DNA of 64,000 nucleotides from Polaribacter vadi. GTDB lineage: Bacteria; Bacteroidota; Bacteroidia; Flavobacteriales; Flavobacteriaceae. The stretch's first letter is position 1. The number at the start of each line of letters is the position of its first letter. Below, piece by piece: positions 18,026 to 24,999 of the stretch. Made by a program: the position numbers and the translations under genes. The DNA lies in the NCBI RefSeq assembly GCF_001761365.1, contig NZ_CP017477.1, positions 3,586,001-3,650,000 on the forward strand. Direction: 5' to 3'. Under the pieces are notes generated by a model. It saw nothing but the letters and a program-made list of their open reading frames with translations, was not told the origin of the DNA and made no database searches.

Positions 18026-18055
18026 AATAGACCAAAATCAACCTAAAAAGATGCA
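18026..18055 (-). promoter_or_regulatory. ECF-sigma-like promoter of the DUF3703 gene
   Basis: TGCATCTTTTTA (18055-18044) and GTCTATT (18032-18026) with an 11-base spacer on the minus strand, the same as at 17644-17673. Twelve plus seven identical bases at equal spacing in two neighbouring promoters is unlikely to be chance. Proposed as SigZ-dependent. Confidence 0.6.
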
Positions 18056-18144
18056 ATGAAAATACTTTTTTCGAGGTTATTCTAATTTTAAAAAAATGCC
18101 TTTTCAGTATTTGTGCTCAACTAGATTGGGTAAAATCAGGAATC

Positions 18145-18672
18145 TTATTTAGATTTTGAACCTGTAAATTGATCAGATTTTACTTTAAACAACACATTAA
18201 AAGTAGTTAAACTCCCGTAAATTCTTGTAATGTATTGTTGTAAATCAACTTTATCTTGATCGTCTAAAGTTTTGCTGGAATTTATTTTTTGTTCCATCAC
18301 TCTAACTTTATCTCTAACCATCACAATTTTATGGAAAAATGTATCAATAGGTATTTCCTTATCAGCTAAATTACTGTCAGCAGGTCTTAAAATTAGCGTT
18401 CCTTTTTTCCACCTATCTGCAATTGGAGAAATTTCTGTAACATCACTCCATGTTTGCAAAAGCTTCTTTAAAGATTTTTCAACATCTTGAAAGCTAATGG
18501 TATCAACTTCATCTTCCACAGCTTCTATTATTTCAAAATCGCTATCAATAGCAATAGTCTCTAAACCATCTTTTATAAAAGTTACCCAATAATGTTTGCT
18601 GGTAACATTGGTCACAACTCCCAAACCAAATTCGGTATGATTTATTCTTGAGCCAATTCCTAAAATTTTCAT
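18145..18672 (-). CDS. Conserved hypothetical protein with UvrD-tail-like N-terminal domain
   Basis: The 175-residue protein begins GIGSRINHTEFGLGVVTNV, which resembles the small Tudor/KOW-like barrel at the end of UvrD-type helicases (GxRVxHxxFGxGxV). The remainder is helical and charged, with no membrane segment, and is typical of a conserved soluble Flavobacteriia protein. I do not recognise a functional family. It is divergent from the gbsR-like operon, with 102 bases between starts that hold a palindrome. Confidence 0.65.
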   Translation of the reverse strand: MKILGIGSRINHTEFGLGVVTNVTSKHYWVTFIKDGLETIAIDSDFEIIEAVEDEVDTISFQDVEKSLKKLLQTWSDVTEISPIADRWKKGTLILRPADSNLADKEIPIDTFFHKIVMVRDKVRVMEQKINSSKTLDDQDKVDLQQYITRIYGSLTTFNVLFKVKSDQFTGSKSK

Positions 18673-18728
18673 GTTTTATATTTTTAGTGAAAGATAATAA
18701 TACTATCAATAAAAATAAATTATTTAAT

Positions 18729-18746
18729 TTTCAATAATTATTGAAA
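18729..18746. promoter_or_regulatory. Operator-like perfect palindrome before the gbsR-like gene
   Basis: TTTCAATAA followed by TTATTGAAA is an 18-bp perfect palindrome. It overlaps the -33 TTG of the adjacent promoter (18741-18743), a position suited to repression. A near copy lies between the regulator gene and the rest of the operon (19296-19317), so this is the likely binding site of the encoded regulator. Confidence 0.6.
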
Positions 18747-18770
18747 GTTTAGAAATATATTGTATATTTG
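18741..18770 (+). promoter_or_regulatory. Bacteroidetes-type promoter of the gbsR-like operon
   Basis: TTG at 18741-18743 and TATATTTG at 18763-18770 are separated by 19 bases, matching the Bacteroidetes -33/-7 consensus. The box ends only 4 bases before the ATG at 18775, so the transcript would have almost no leader. Confidence 0.7.
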
Positions 18771-18774
18771 TTAC

Positions 18775-19278
18775 ATGGAACTACAAGAAGCAAAATTAAA
18801 GTACATACAAACTTGGGGAAGTTTAGCTACAAATTGGGGCGTAAACAAAACAATGGCTCAAGTACATGCTTTGTTATTAGTTTCTACAAAACCTTTATCT
18901 GCAGAAGATATTATGGAAACTTTGCAGATTTCTAGAGGAAATGTAAATATGAATGTAAGGGCTTTAATTGATTGGGGAATTGTTCAAAAAGAATTCGTAG
19001 TTGGCGAACGAAAAGAATTTTTTATCGCCATTAAAGATATTTGGGAGTTGTTTAAACAAATTGCCAAAGAACGTAAGAAAAGAGAAATTGAACCTGTTAT
19101 AAAAGTCTTAAACGAGTTACAAGATATAAAAGACGATTCTGAAGAAGGGAAGGAGTTTAAAAAGGTTTTAGCTGATTTATCTAAAGTAACTACAACTGTT
19201 AATAATATATTAGAAAAATCTATTAAAGCTGATGAACATTGGCTATTGAGCAACTTTACAAAAATGGTAAAAAAGTAA
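18775..19278 (+). CDS. GbsR/MarR-family transcriptional regulator
   Basis: The 167-residue protein has a winged helix-turn-helix: ALLLVSTKPLSAEDIMETL, then SRGNVNMNVRALIDWGIV as recognition helix and wing, followed by a long coiled helix used for dimerisation. This is the GbsR branch of MarR regulators. Start 18775 (MELQEAKLKY) is chosen over the ATG at 18760, which lies inside the promoter box. Its promoter overlaps a perfect palindrome, and a second copy follows its stop, so it probably represses itself and the next genes. The ligand is unknown. Confidence 0.85.
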   Translation: MELQEAKLKYIQTWGSLATNWGVNKTMAQVHALLLVSTKPLSAEDIMETLQISRGNVNMNVRALIDWGIVQKEFVVGERKEFFIAIKDIWELFKQIAKERKKREIEPVIKVLNELQDIKDDSEEGKEFKKVLADLSKVTTTVNNILEKSIKADEHWLLSNFTKMVKK

Positions 19279-19295
19279 AGAAATTTGAATACAAA

Positions 19296-19317
19296 TTTTC
19301 AATAATTTCTGAAAGTT
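19296..19317. promoter_or_regulatory. Second operator-like site, 5' of the membrane-protein gene
   Basis: TTTTCAATAATTTCTGAAAG plus TT matches 18728-18749 except for three positions in the centre. It lies 18 bases after the regulator stop and 15 bases before the next start, where a repressor could control an internal promoter or block elongation. No good -7 box is seen beside it. Confidence 0.5.
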
Positions 19318-19331
19318 CTAAAATTAAAATT

Positions 19332-19673
19332 ATGATTTTTCTATATTATATTAACTTAATCAGTTTTATTGGATTAATAATACTTTCTATGATTGATCCT
19401 TTTTTTGGAGTGTTACTCTTAATCCCTTTCGCTTTCCTTCAAGTTATTTCCTCTTTAATACTCAAAACAGATAATTCGATTAGCTTAAAAAGTCAAAAAT
19501 TAGTATCAATTTATTTTTATTCAATATTTTTTTGGGTTGCTCTAATGATATTAACATCATTTTTTAATCTTGAATTTGCATATAATATCATAACATTTTT
19601 GCCGATTTTGATAGCTGTTTATTTTATGATAATTACTTACTTAATTTATAAAGAAAACTGTAATGAGCGATAA
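19332..19673 (+). CDS. Small membrane protein of unknown function
   Basis: From the ATG at 19332 the product has 113 residues and four hydrophobic segments (about 5-22, 26-45, 62-82 and 88-107), ending KENCNER. An upstream ATG at 19239 in the same frame would overlap the regulator gene and add a hydrophilic stretch, so it is not used. The gene overlaps the DoxX-like gene by 11 bases, showing translational coupling. I do not recognise a named family; context suggests a membrane role shared with the rest of the operon. Confidence 0.65.
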   Translation: MIFLYYINLISFIGLIILSMIDPFFGVLLLIPFAFLQVISSLILKTDNSISLKSQKLVSIYFYSIFFWVALMILTSFFNLEFAYNIITFLPILIAVYFMIITYLIYKENCNER

Positions 19674-20046
19674 AAATAAATATAAAATAGTAGTTATTTT
19701 CATTTCATTAATTTGGTTCGTAAACGGGTTTATTTGTAAAATTTTAAACTTAGTTCCAAGACATCAGGAAATTGTAGCAAGAATTTTAGATGAAGAATAT
19801 GCAAGAGAAATCACTTTTACAATCGGAGTTTTAGAAATTATAATGGTTATTTGGATTTTGAGTAATTATAAATCAAAACTAAGTGCACTTTTACAAATAG
19901 CAATAATTGTATCAATGAATATAATCGAGCTTATTTTCGTAAAAGATCTACTACTATTTGGAAACTTAAATATTGTATTTGCCAGTTTATTTTGTGGTGT
20001 AATTTATTACAGTGATTTCATTTTAAAACAAAAGCGTTATGTTTAA
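19663..20046 (+). CDS. DoxX-like membrane protein
   Basis: The 127-residue protein has four membrane segments and the pattern IWFVNGFICKILNLVPRHQEIV ... TIGVLEIIMVIWIL, which fits the DoxX-like family (DoxX_3). DoxX-type proteins are four-helix membrane proteins linked loosely to redox or quinone chemistry, but this branch is uncharacterised. Start and stop overlap both neighbours (11 bases before, 8 bases after), so the operon is tightly coupled. Confidence 0.75.
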   Translation: MSDKNKYKIVVIFISLIWFVNGFICKILNLVPRHQEIVARILDEEYAREITFTIGVLEIIMVIWILSNYKSKLSALLQIAIIVSMNIIELIFVKDLLLFGNLNIVFASLFCGVIYYSDFILKQKRYV

Positions 20047-20776
20047 ATCACTAAAAAACCATCCTTTTGCTGTGGAAGCTTATTTTGACAGTTCTACAGT
20101 TTTTACGTTTGCTGTTCCAAAGGAACAATTAGAACACCTAATTCCTGAATGTTTAACATTAGATACTTTTCAAGATAAATGGGCTTTTATTGCAATTGCG
20201 ATGGTGCAAACAAAAGATTTGAGAATTAAAGGATTTCCAAAGTTTACAGGAAATGATTTTTTCTTAATCGGCTATCGCGTTTTTGTGAGATACATAGATA
20301 AAAGAGGAAAAAGATTAAGAGGTTTATATATTCTGAAATCTGAAACTGATTCTCCTAAAATGACATTTAGAGGGAATATTTTTACTCATTATAACTATAC
20401 AACCACAGACATAAACATCAATAAAGAAAATGAAAAATTAGAAATTTATTCTAACAAATCTAATTTTAAAATTAATGTAATTAATAATGATGATAAGGTT
20501 GCTCTGCCAACAAAATCGCCATTTTTAAATTGGAAAGAAGCAAGAAAATTTGCAGGACCTTTACCATTTACATTTACGTATAATGATAAAACAAAAGAGG
20601 TTTTAATTATTGAAGGTGTTCGAAAAAATTGGAAACCAAAACCTTTAAAAGTTGAAAATTATCATTTTGATTTTTTAGAAAAACTACAATTAGAGAATTG
20701 TGTTCTAGCAAACGCTTTTATTATTGAAAATGTTCCATATCAATGGGAAAAAGGAAGAAAAGAAGTATGGAAGTAA
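20039..20776 (+). CDS. DUF2071 (YqjF-like) family protein
   Basis: The 245-residue protein matches DUF2071: an N-terminal HPFAVEAYFDSSTVFTFAVP, a central IGYRVFVRYIDKRGKRLRGLYILKSE, and PLPFTFTYNDKTKEVLIIEG. The family has an acetoacetate-decarboxylase-like beta fold; its reaction is unknown. It lies between DoxX-like and methyltransferase genes with short overlaps (8 and 10 bases). The combination of DoxX, DUF2071 and a methyltransferase is the reason to think of a lipid or small-molecule modification pathway (inference). Confidence 0.8.
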   Translation: MFKSLKNHPFAVEAYFDSSTVFTFAVPKEQLEHLIPECLTLDTFQDKWAFIAIAMVQTKDLRIKGFPKFTGNDFFLIGYRVFVRYIDKRGKRLRGLYILKSETDSPKMTFRGNIFTHYNYTTTDININKENEKLEIYSNKSNFKINVINNDDKVALPTKSPFLNWKEARKFAGPLPFTFTYNDKTKEVLIIEGVRKNWKPKPLKVENYHFDFLEKLQLENCVLANAFIIENVPYQWEKGRKEVWK

Positions 20777-21519
20777 AAAGGAAAAAGTTTCAAGGAGTTT
20801 TAAATATTTTAAGTTTTAACAGACATTTTTATGTTATTGGTTTGCTTGTTTTATGTTTAATCCTGATTGTTTGTGCTTATTTTGAGATCTCAAAAATATT
20901 AATTTGGGTGATTTCAGGAGCATTTTTATATGGATTAGTAATGCCTTTAATAATTTCAGCTTACGTATATGATTTCTCTGGATATTATGATTTTAAATGG
21001 TTTAAAGATTTAAATATTGATGAGAAAGTTGCAACTCAAATTGTAAATATCAATGCTGGTTTTGATGAAACAAGTTTTACAATTAAAGATAAATTTCCAA
21101 ATTCTAATTTACAGGTTTTTGATTTTTATAATGCTGATAAACATACAGAACCTGCAATTATTAGAGCGCGAAAAGTAACTAACGAATACCCAAATACAAT
21201 ACAAATAAACACTAAACATATTCCTTTAAATGATAATTCTGTAGATGTTCTTTTCTTACTTTCTGCAATTCACGAAATAAGAAAAGATGAAGAAAAAGTT
21301 CAGTTTTTAAAAGAATGTAAAAGAGTTTGTAAAGAAAATGGGAAAGTTATTGTTGTTGAGCATTTGAGAGATGTAGCAAATTTCTTCGCATTTTCTGTCG
21401 GATTTACACATTTTTTCTCCCAAAAAACTTGGTTAAAAGTTTTTAAACAAGCTGTTTTTAAAAATGTAATAGAGAAAAAATTCACACCTTTTATGTCAAT
21501 TTTCACCATAGAAAAGTAA
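20767..21519 (+). CDS. Membrane-anchored class I SAM-dependent methyltransferase
   Basis: The 250-residue product from ATG 20767 has two N-terminal membrane segments (about residues 20-65) and then a methyltransferase domain: the strand NLQVFDFYN with an acidic residue, ASxx-like acidic loop VDVLFLLSAIHEI and a helical end KECKRVCKENGKVIVVEHL. The glycine-rich motif I is atypical (INAGFDETSF). Start 20767 is preferred over 20743 since it has AAGGAAGAAAAG before it and overlaps the previous stop by ten bases. The membrane anchor suggests a lipid or quinone-like acceptor. Confidence 0.72.
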   Translation: MEVKRKKFQGVLNILSFNRHFYVIGLLVLCLILIVCAYFEISKILIWVISGAFLYGLVMPLIISAYVYDFSGYYDFKWFKDLNIDEKVATQIVNINAGFDETSFTIKDKFPNSNLQVFDFYNADKHTEPAIIRARKVTNEYPNTIQINTKHIPLNDNSVDVLFLLSAIHEIRKDEEKVQFLKECKRVCKENGKVIVVEHLRDVANFFAFSVGFTHFFSQKTWLKVFKQAVFKNVIEKKFTPFMSIFTIEK

Positions 21520-21526
21520 TTAAATT

Positions 21527-21922
21527 ATGTCTTTACAAATCCAAATTATAGGAGTTTTATTAATGTTACTAGCATTGATTCATATAGGTTTTCCAAAATA
21601 TTTTAAATGGAAGTTAGAATTGAAATCATTGAGTTTAATCAATTCTCAAATGATGACGACACATACTTTTTTTATTGCTTTAACCGTTTTTTTAATGGGT
21701 TTACTGTGTGTAACTTCATCTACAGAATTAATTGAAACAACTTTAGGAAAGAAAATTTCTTTAGGTTTAGGGATTTTTTGGTTGATAAGATTGTTTTTTC
21801 AGATGTTTGTTTATTCTTCTTTATTATGGAAAGGTAAAAAGTTCGAAACAACAATGCACATTCTGTTCACCTTATTCTGGGTATATATGAGTAGTTTATT
21901 TCTAATAATTTATTTTAAATGA
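21527..21922 (+). CDS. Four-helix membrane protein of unknown function
   Basis: The 131-residue protein has four hydrophobic segments and the polar-bearing motif HIGFPKYFKWKLELKSLSLINSQMM between the first two, which includes His, Lys and Met residues that could line a site. The gene is 7 bases after the methyltransferase and ends the operon; it converges with the gene at 21932, nine bases away. I know similar short proteins from Flavobacteriia but no function. Confidence 0.65.
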   Translation: MSLQIQIIGVLLMLLALIHIGFPKYFKWKLELKSLSLINSQMMTTHTFFIALTVFLMGLLCVTSSTELIETTLGKKISLGLGIFWLIRLFFQMFVYSSLLWKGKKFETTMHILFTLFWVYMSSLFLIIYFK

Positions 21923-21931
21923 AAAATGTAT

Positions 21932-23530
21932 TTATTCCTTTTCCTTTTTCAATGGCGAATTCAACCAATAGTTTTCCTCCAATTCTAAAGGTGTAAGGAT
22001 CGATTTAAACAACGGTGCTTTTTTATTGATAAAGTTTTTTTGAAGAGGTATCTGTTTATGTTCAAATATTTCTTGCACAAAAAACTCTCTATATTGGTTC
22101 ATTTTTATGCTTGCCCTTTCATCTATTTCAAAACCATTTACATCTTTAATGTTAGCAATATCAAACGTAAAGAAATTACTGTAATTAGCGTTTTTACGTT
22201 CTTCAGCGAAATTTATATTTTCAATTGATTTTTGATCAATAGTTATGGTAAATATGCTGTTACTACTGTCAAAAGCCTCTGCAGTTAAAACTTGTAATTT
22301 TTTACCTTTATAATAAATTTTAAAGTTTCTTTTTATTGGAAGTAAAGAATTTATAGCAACCTTTCTATTAAAATAAATTTTAAAGCTGTTCGAATTTGAA
22401 TTGTATAACGCTTTATCAATCTTAAAATAATTACCATTTTTAGCTTCAAAAAAGTTGTTAAATGTAATGTAGTTCAAATACATTTTATCATTCTTTTCAG
22501 CATATTCTATAGTAACAGCATATTGAGGACTTTTATTTTTGATGTAATACAGATTGTAATTTAGTTTGTGAATTGCAAAATTATCTTTGGCAATATAAAT
22601 AGTTCCTTTTGCTGCATAATCGAAACTAGTTCTTTCTTTTTTTGAGGTGAAAGAAATTTTATACAATATTGTACTATCTAAAAAAACGTCTTCCTGAATG
22701 CTGAAATAATGATTGTCAATGAAATTTTTATTGAGCGTATTTACAAATGAAAAAGACATTTTATCATAATTTCTGATGGCATTCGTAAGGTTTAAAATGT
22801 TTAACTCATTACCACCTAAAGGACTAATATAAACGCTTTCGGAAAATTTATTTTTCTTATTGTCATAGGGAATTGTTAAGGTAGAATCTTGAATAAAATT
22901 GGTATTTACCCTATATTCATACAATAAAGATTGATTTTTTTTACTTTTTAGTTTATGAGAATCAAAGCCAGAATCAAAAGATTCTATAATAGCTTCGTGC
23001 ACATTTACGTATTCAATCGGTTTTGCTGATTTTATTAATTTCTGATACACATCATCAACAGGTTGTTGATAATCTCGATAATACCCTATGTAAGAATGTG
23101 GTTCATTAGGATAATTATTAGGAATATTATCAATGGCATTTCTAATAATTTCTCTTGCATATAAAGCTCTTCTCTTCTTTTTAGTACTTTTAATGACTAC
23201 TTCATCTAAAGCGTTATTCGCAACTTCTAGATATATAACAGGACTATTTTTTTTAAGTAAGGATGATAATTTTATCTCTTTTGTAAGATAACCAATAGAC
23301 GAAATTTTTATAGTTCCATTGGCTATATAAGAAGTAGGAATTTCAAAAAAGCCATTAAAATCGGCATGTGTTCCTCTGTTGATGTTTTTAAGCATTACAG
23401 TTGCATACACAACAGGTGTTTTCGAAACTTTATCAACAACTTGAAACCTTACTTTTGAGTTTGTTTCTTGGGCAGTTAAAGTTGGTATGCTAACAAAAAT
23501 GAATACAATAAATAAAAGTGTCTTTTTCAA
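21932..23530 (-). CDS. Carboxypeptidase-like regulatory domain protein, outer-membrane/periplasmic
   Basis: A 532-residue exported protein: signal peptide (MKKTLLFIVFIFVSIPTLTAQ), then a CarboxypepD_reg-like beta sandwich (about 25-110, VRFQVVDKVSKTPVVYATVM and GTHADFNGFFEIP), followed by a long beta-rich domain with many aromatic and Asn residues. Proteins of this build are widespread in Bacteroidetes, often beside TonB-dependent receptors, and are of unknown function. No TonB box or plug is seen. It is on its own on the minus strand and ends nine bases from the convergent operon. Confidence 0.75.
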   Translation of the reverse strand: MKKTLLFIVFIFVSIPTLTAQETNSKVRFQVVDKVSKTPVVYATVMLKNINRGTHADFNGFFEIPTSYIANGTIKISSIGYLTKEIKLSSLLKKNSPVIYLEVANNALDEVVIKSTKKKRRALYAREIIRNAIDNIPNNYPNEPHSYIGYYRDYQQPVDDVYQKLIKSAKPIEYVNVHEAIIESFDSGFDSHKLKSKKNQSLLYEYRVNTNFIQDSTLTIPYDNKKNKFSESVYISPLGGNELNILNLTNAIRNYDKMSFSFVNTLNKNFIDNHYFSIQEDVFLDSTILYKISFTSKKERTSFDYAAKGTIYIAKDNFAIHKLNYNLYYIKNKSPQYAVTIEYAEKNDKMYLNYITFNNFFEAKNGNYFKIDKALYNSNSNSFKIYFNRKVAINSLLPIKRNFKIYYKGKKLQVLTAEAFDSSNSIFTITIDQKSIENINFAEERKNANYSNFFTFDIANIKDVNGFEIDERASIKMNQYREFFVQEIFEHKQIPLQKNFINKKAPLFKSILTPLELEENYWLNSPLKKEKE

Positions 23531-23856
23531 GGAAGCGTTAATTTATCTCAAAAATATTGAAATTATTTTGAAAATTATACTTTAAAGAGTTTATAATAAA
23601 AGACCTCACAGATTCTTGAAACCTGTGAGGTCTTAGTTAATACATTCGTATTATTTTATTTTTAGAAGTTTATCTTTAAGATGTCAATAAAAATCTGCAT
23701 AAGTGATTCACAAAGAAGAGCTATGTTCTCTATGTTTCTATGTGGTCAGCAATTACAGCCAACAATTGCAATTTAATTTATAGCAAACTTCAAGATCCCG
23801 CAAAAAAGCGGGATAAGCGACCTCTAAAATTTTGCAAAGCAAAATTAAGAGTCTGC
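23531..23856. other. Intergenic region with two hairpin repeats
   Basis: No gene is seen here. The region holds a perfect hairpin AAGACCTCACAG/CTGTGAGGTCTT (23600-23611 and 23623-23634), a perfect hairpin ATCCCGC-A6-GCGGGAT (23795-23814), and a TATGTTCTCTATGTTTCTATG stretch near 23723 that resembles 36046-36070. All look like dispersed flavobacterial intergenic repeats rather than genes; the first also could terminate either flanking gene. Confidence 0.6.
23600..23634. repeat. Palindromic CCTCACAG repeat
   Basis: Twelve bases at 23600-23611 pair perfectly with 23623-23634. A diverged member, AAACCTCA...TGAGGTTT, lies at 35957-35992, and a further half-copy (GACCTCACACAG) near 45641. The family is a hairpin repeat in several intergenic spaces. 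Confidence 0.6.
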
Positions 23857-24999
23857 TTACATATTCCTCCTATACTGTCCACCAACTTTAAACAACGCTT
23901 CTGTAATTTGCCCTAAAGAACAAACTTTGGTTGCTTCCATTAATTTTTCAAATAAATTCTCATTTTGAACAGCAGCTTCCTGTAAAATCTCAATTTGCTC
24001 CACAACTTTATTAGGATTTGCTTTGTTCAATAATTCTTTTGTCTGAATCTGAAATTGCTTTTCTTCTTCAGATGCACGAATAACTTCTGCTGGCTGAACA
24101 GTTGGTGATCCTTTTGAACTTAAGAATGTATTTACGCCAATAATTGGGAATTCGCCATTATGTTTTAGTGTTTCATAATACATGCTTTCTTCCTGAATTT
24201 TAGAACGCTGATACATAGTTTCCATCGCTCCTAAAACACCACCTCTTTCTGTAATTCTATCAAACTCATCTAAAACAGCTTTTTCTACTAAATCTGTTAA
24301 TTCTTCAATAATAAATGCACCTTGAATCGGGTTTTCATTTTTAGTTAATCCTAATTCTTTGTTGATAATCAACTGAATTGCCATTGCTCTTCTAACAGAT
24401 TCTTCTGTTGGAGTAGTTATGGCTTCATCATATGCATTTGTGTGTAAAGAATTACAATTATCATTAATGGCATACAAAGCTTGCAACGTAGTTCTAATAT
24501 CATTAAAATCGATTTCTTGCGCATGTAAAGAACGTCCAGAAGTCTGAATATGATACTTTAACATTTGCGCTCTAGAATTGGCTCCGTATTTATTTTTCAT
24601 CGCTTTTGCCCAAATTTTACGAGCAACTCTACCAATTACAGAATATTCAGGATCAATTCCGTTTGAAAAGAAAAACGATAAGTTTGGACCAAATTTATTG
24701 ATGTCCATTCCTCTTGATAAATAATACTCAACATACGTAAATCCGTTTGATAAAGTAAGTGCTAATTGTGTAATTGGGTTGGCACCAGCTTCTGCAATAT
24801 GATATCCAGAAATAGAAACCGAATAAAAGTTTCTAACTTGTTTTTCAATGAAATATTCTTGCACATCTCCCATTAATCTTAACGCAAATTCTGTAGAAAA
24901 AATACAGGTATTTTGTGCTTGGTCTTCCTTTAAAATATCTGCTTGCACAGTTCCTCTAACTTGTGCCAAAGTAGTTTTTTTTAATTTCTGCATAAACAT
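23857..24999 (-). CDS. Isobutyryl/methylmalonyl-CoA mutase fused protein, C-terminal part after a frameshift
   Basis: This 380-codon frame continues the mutase TIM-barrel of the upstream gene: [44 protein letters not shown] and [14 protein letters not shown] are the substrate and B12-face parts of acyl-CoA mutases. The first residues MFMQKLKK are out of the family pattern, since the true sequence joins ...ADVYAEIKK from the upstream frame to [11 protein letters not shown] at an A8 tract (24975-24982). With seven A the two frames form one protein of about 1160 residues. It is therefore best read as the 3' part of one gene. Confidence 0.8.
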   Translation of the reverse strand: MFMQKLKKTTLAQVRGTVQADILKEDQAQNTCIFSTEFALRLMGDVQEYFIEKQVRNFYSVSISGYHIAEAGANPITQLALTLSNGFTYVEYYLSRGMDINKFGPNLSFFFSNGIDPEYSVIGRVARKIWAKAMKNKYGANSRAQMLKYHIQTSGRSLHAQEIDFNDIRTTLQALYAINDNCNSLHTNAYDEAITTPTEESVRRAMAIQLIINKELGLTKNENPIQGAFIIEELTDLVEKAVLDEFDRITERGGVLGAMETMYQRSKIQEESMYYETLKHNGEFPIIGVNTFLSSKGSPTVQPAEVIRASEEEKQFQIQTKELLNKANPNKVVEQIEILQEAAVQNENLFEKLMEATKVCSLGQITEALFKVGGQYRRNM

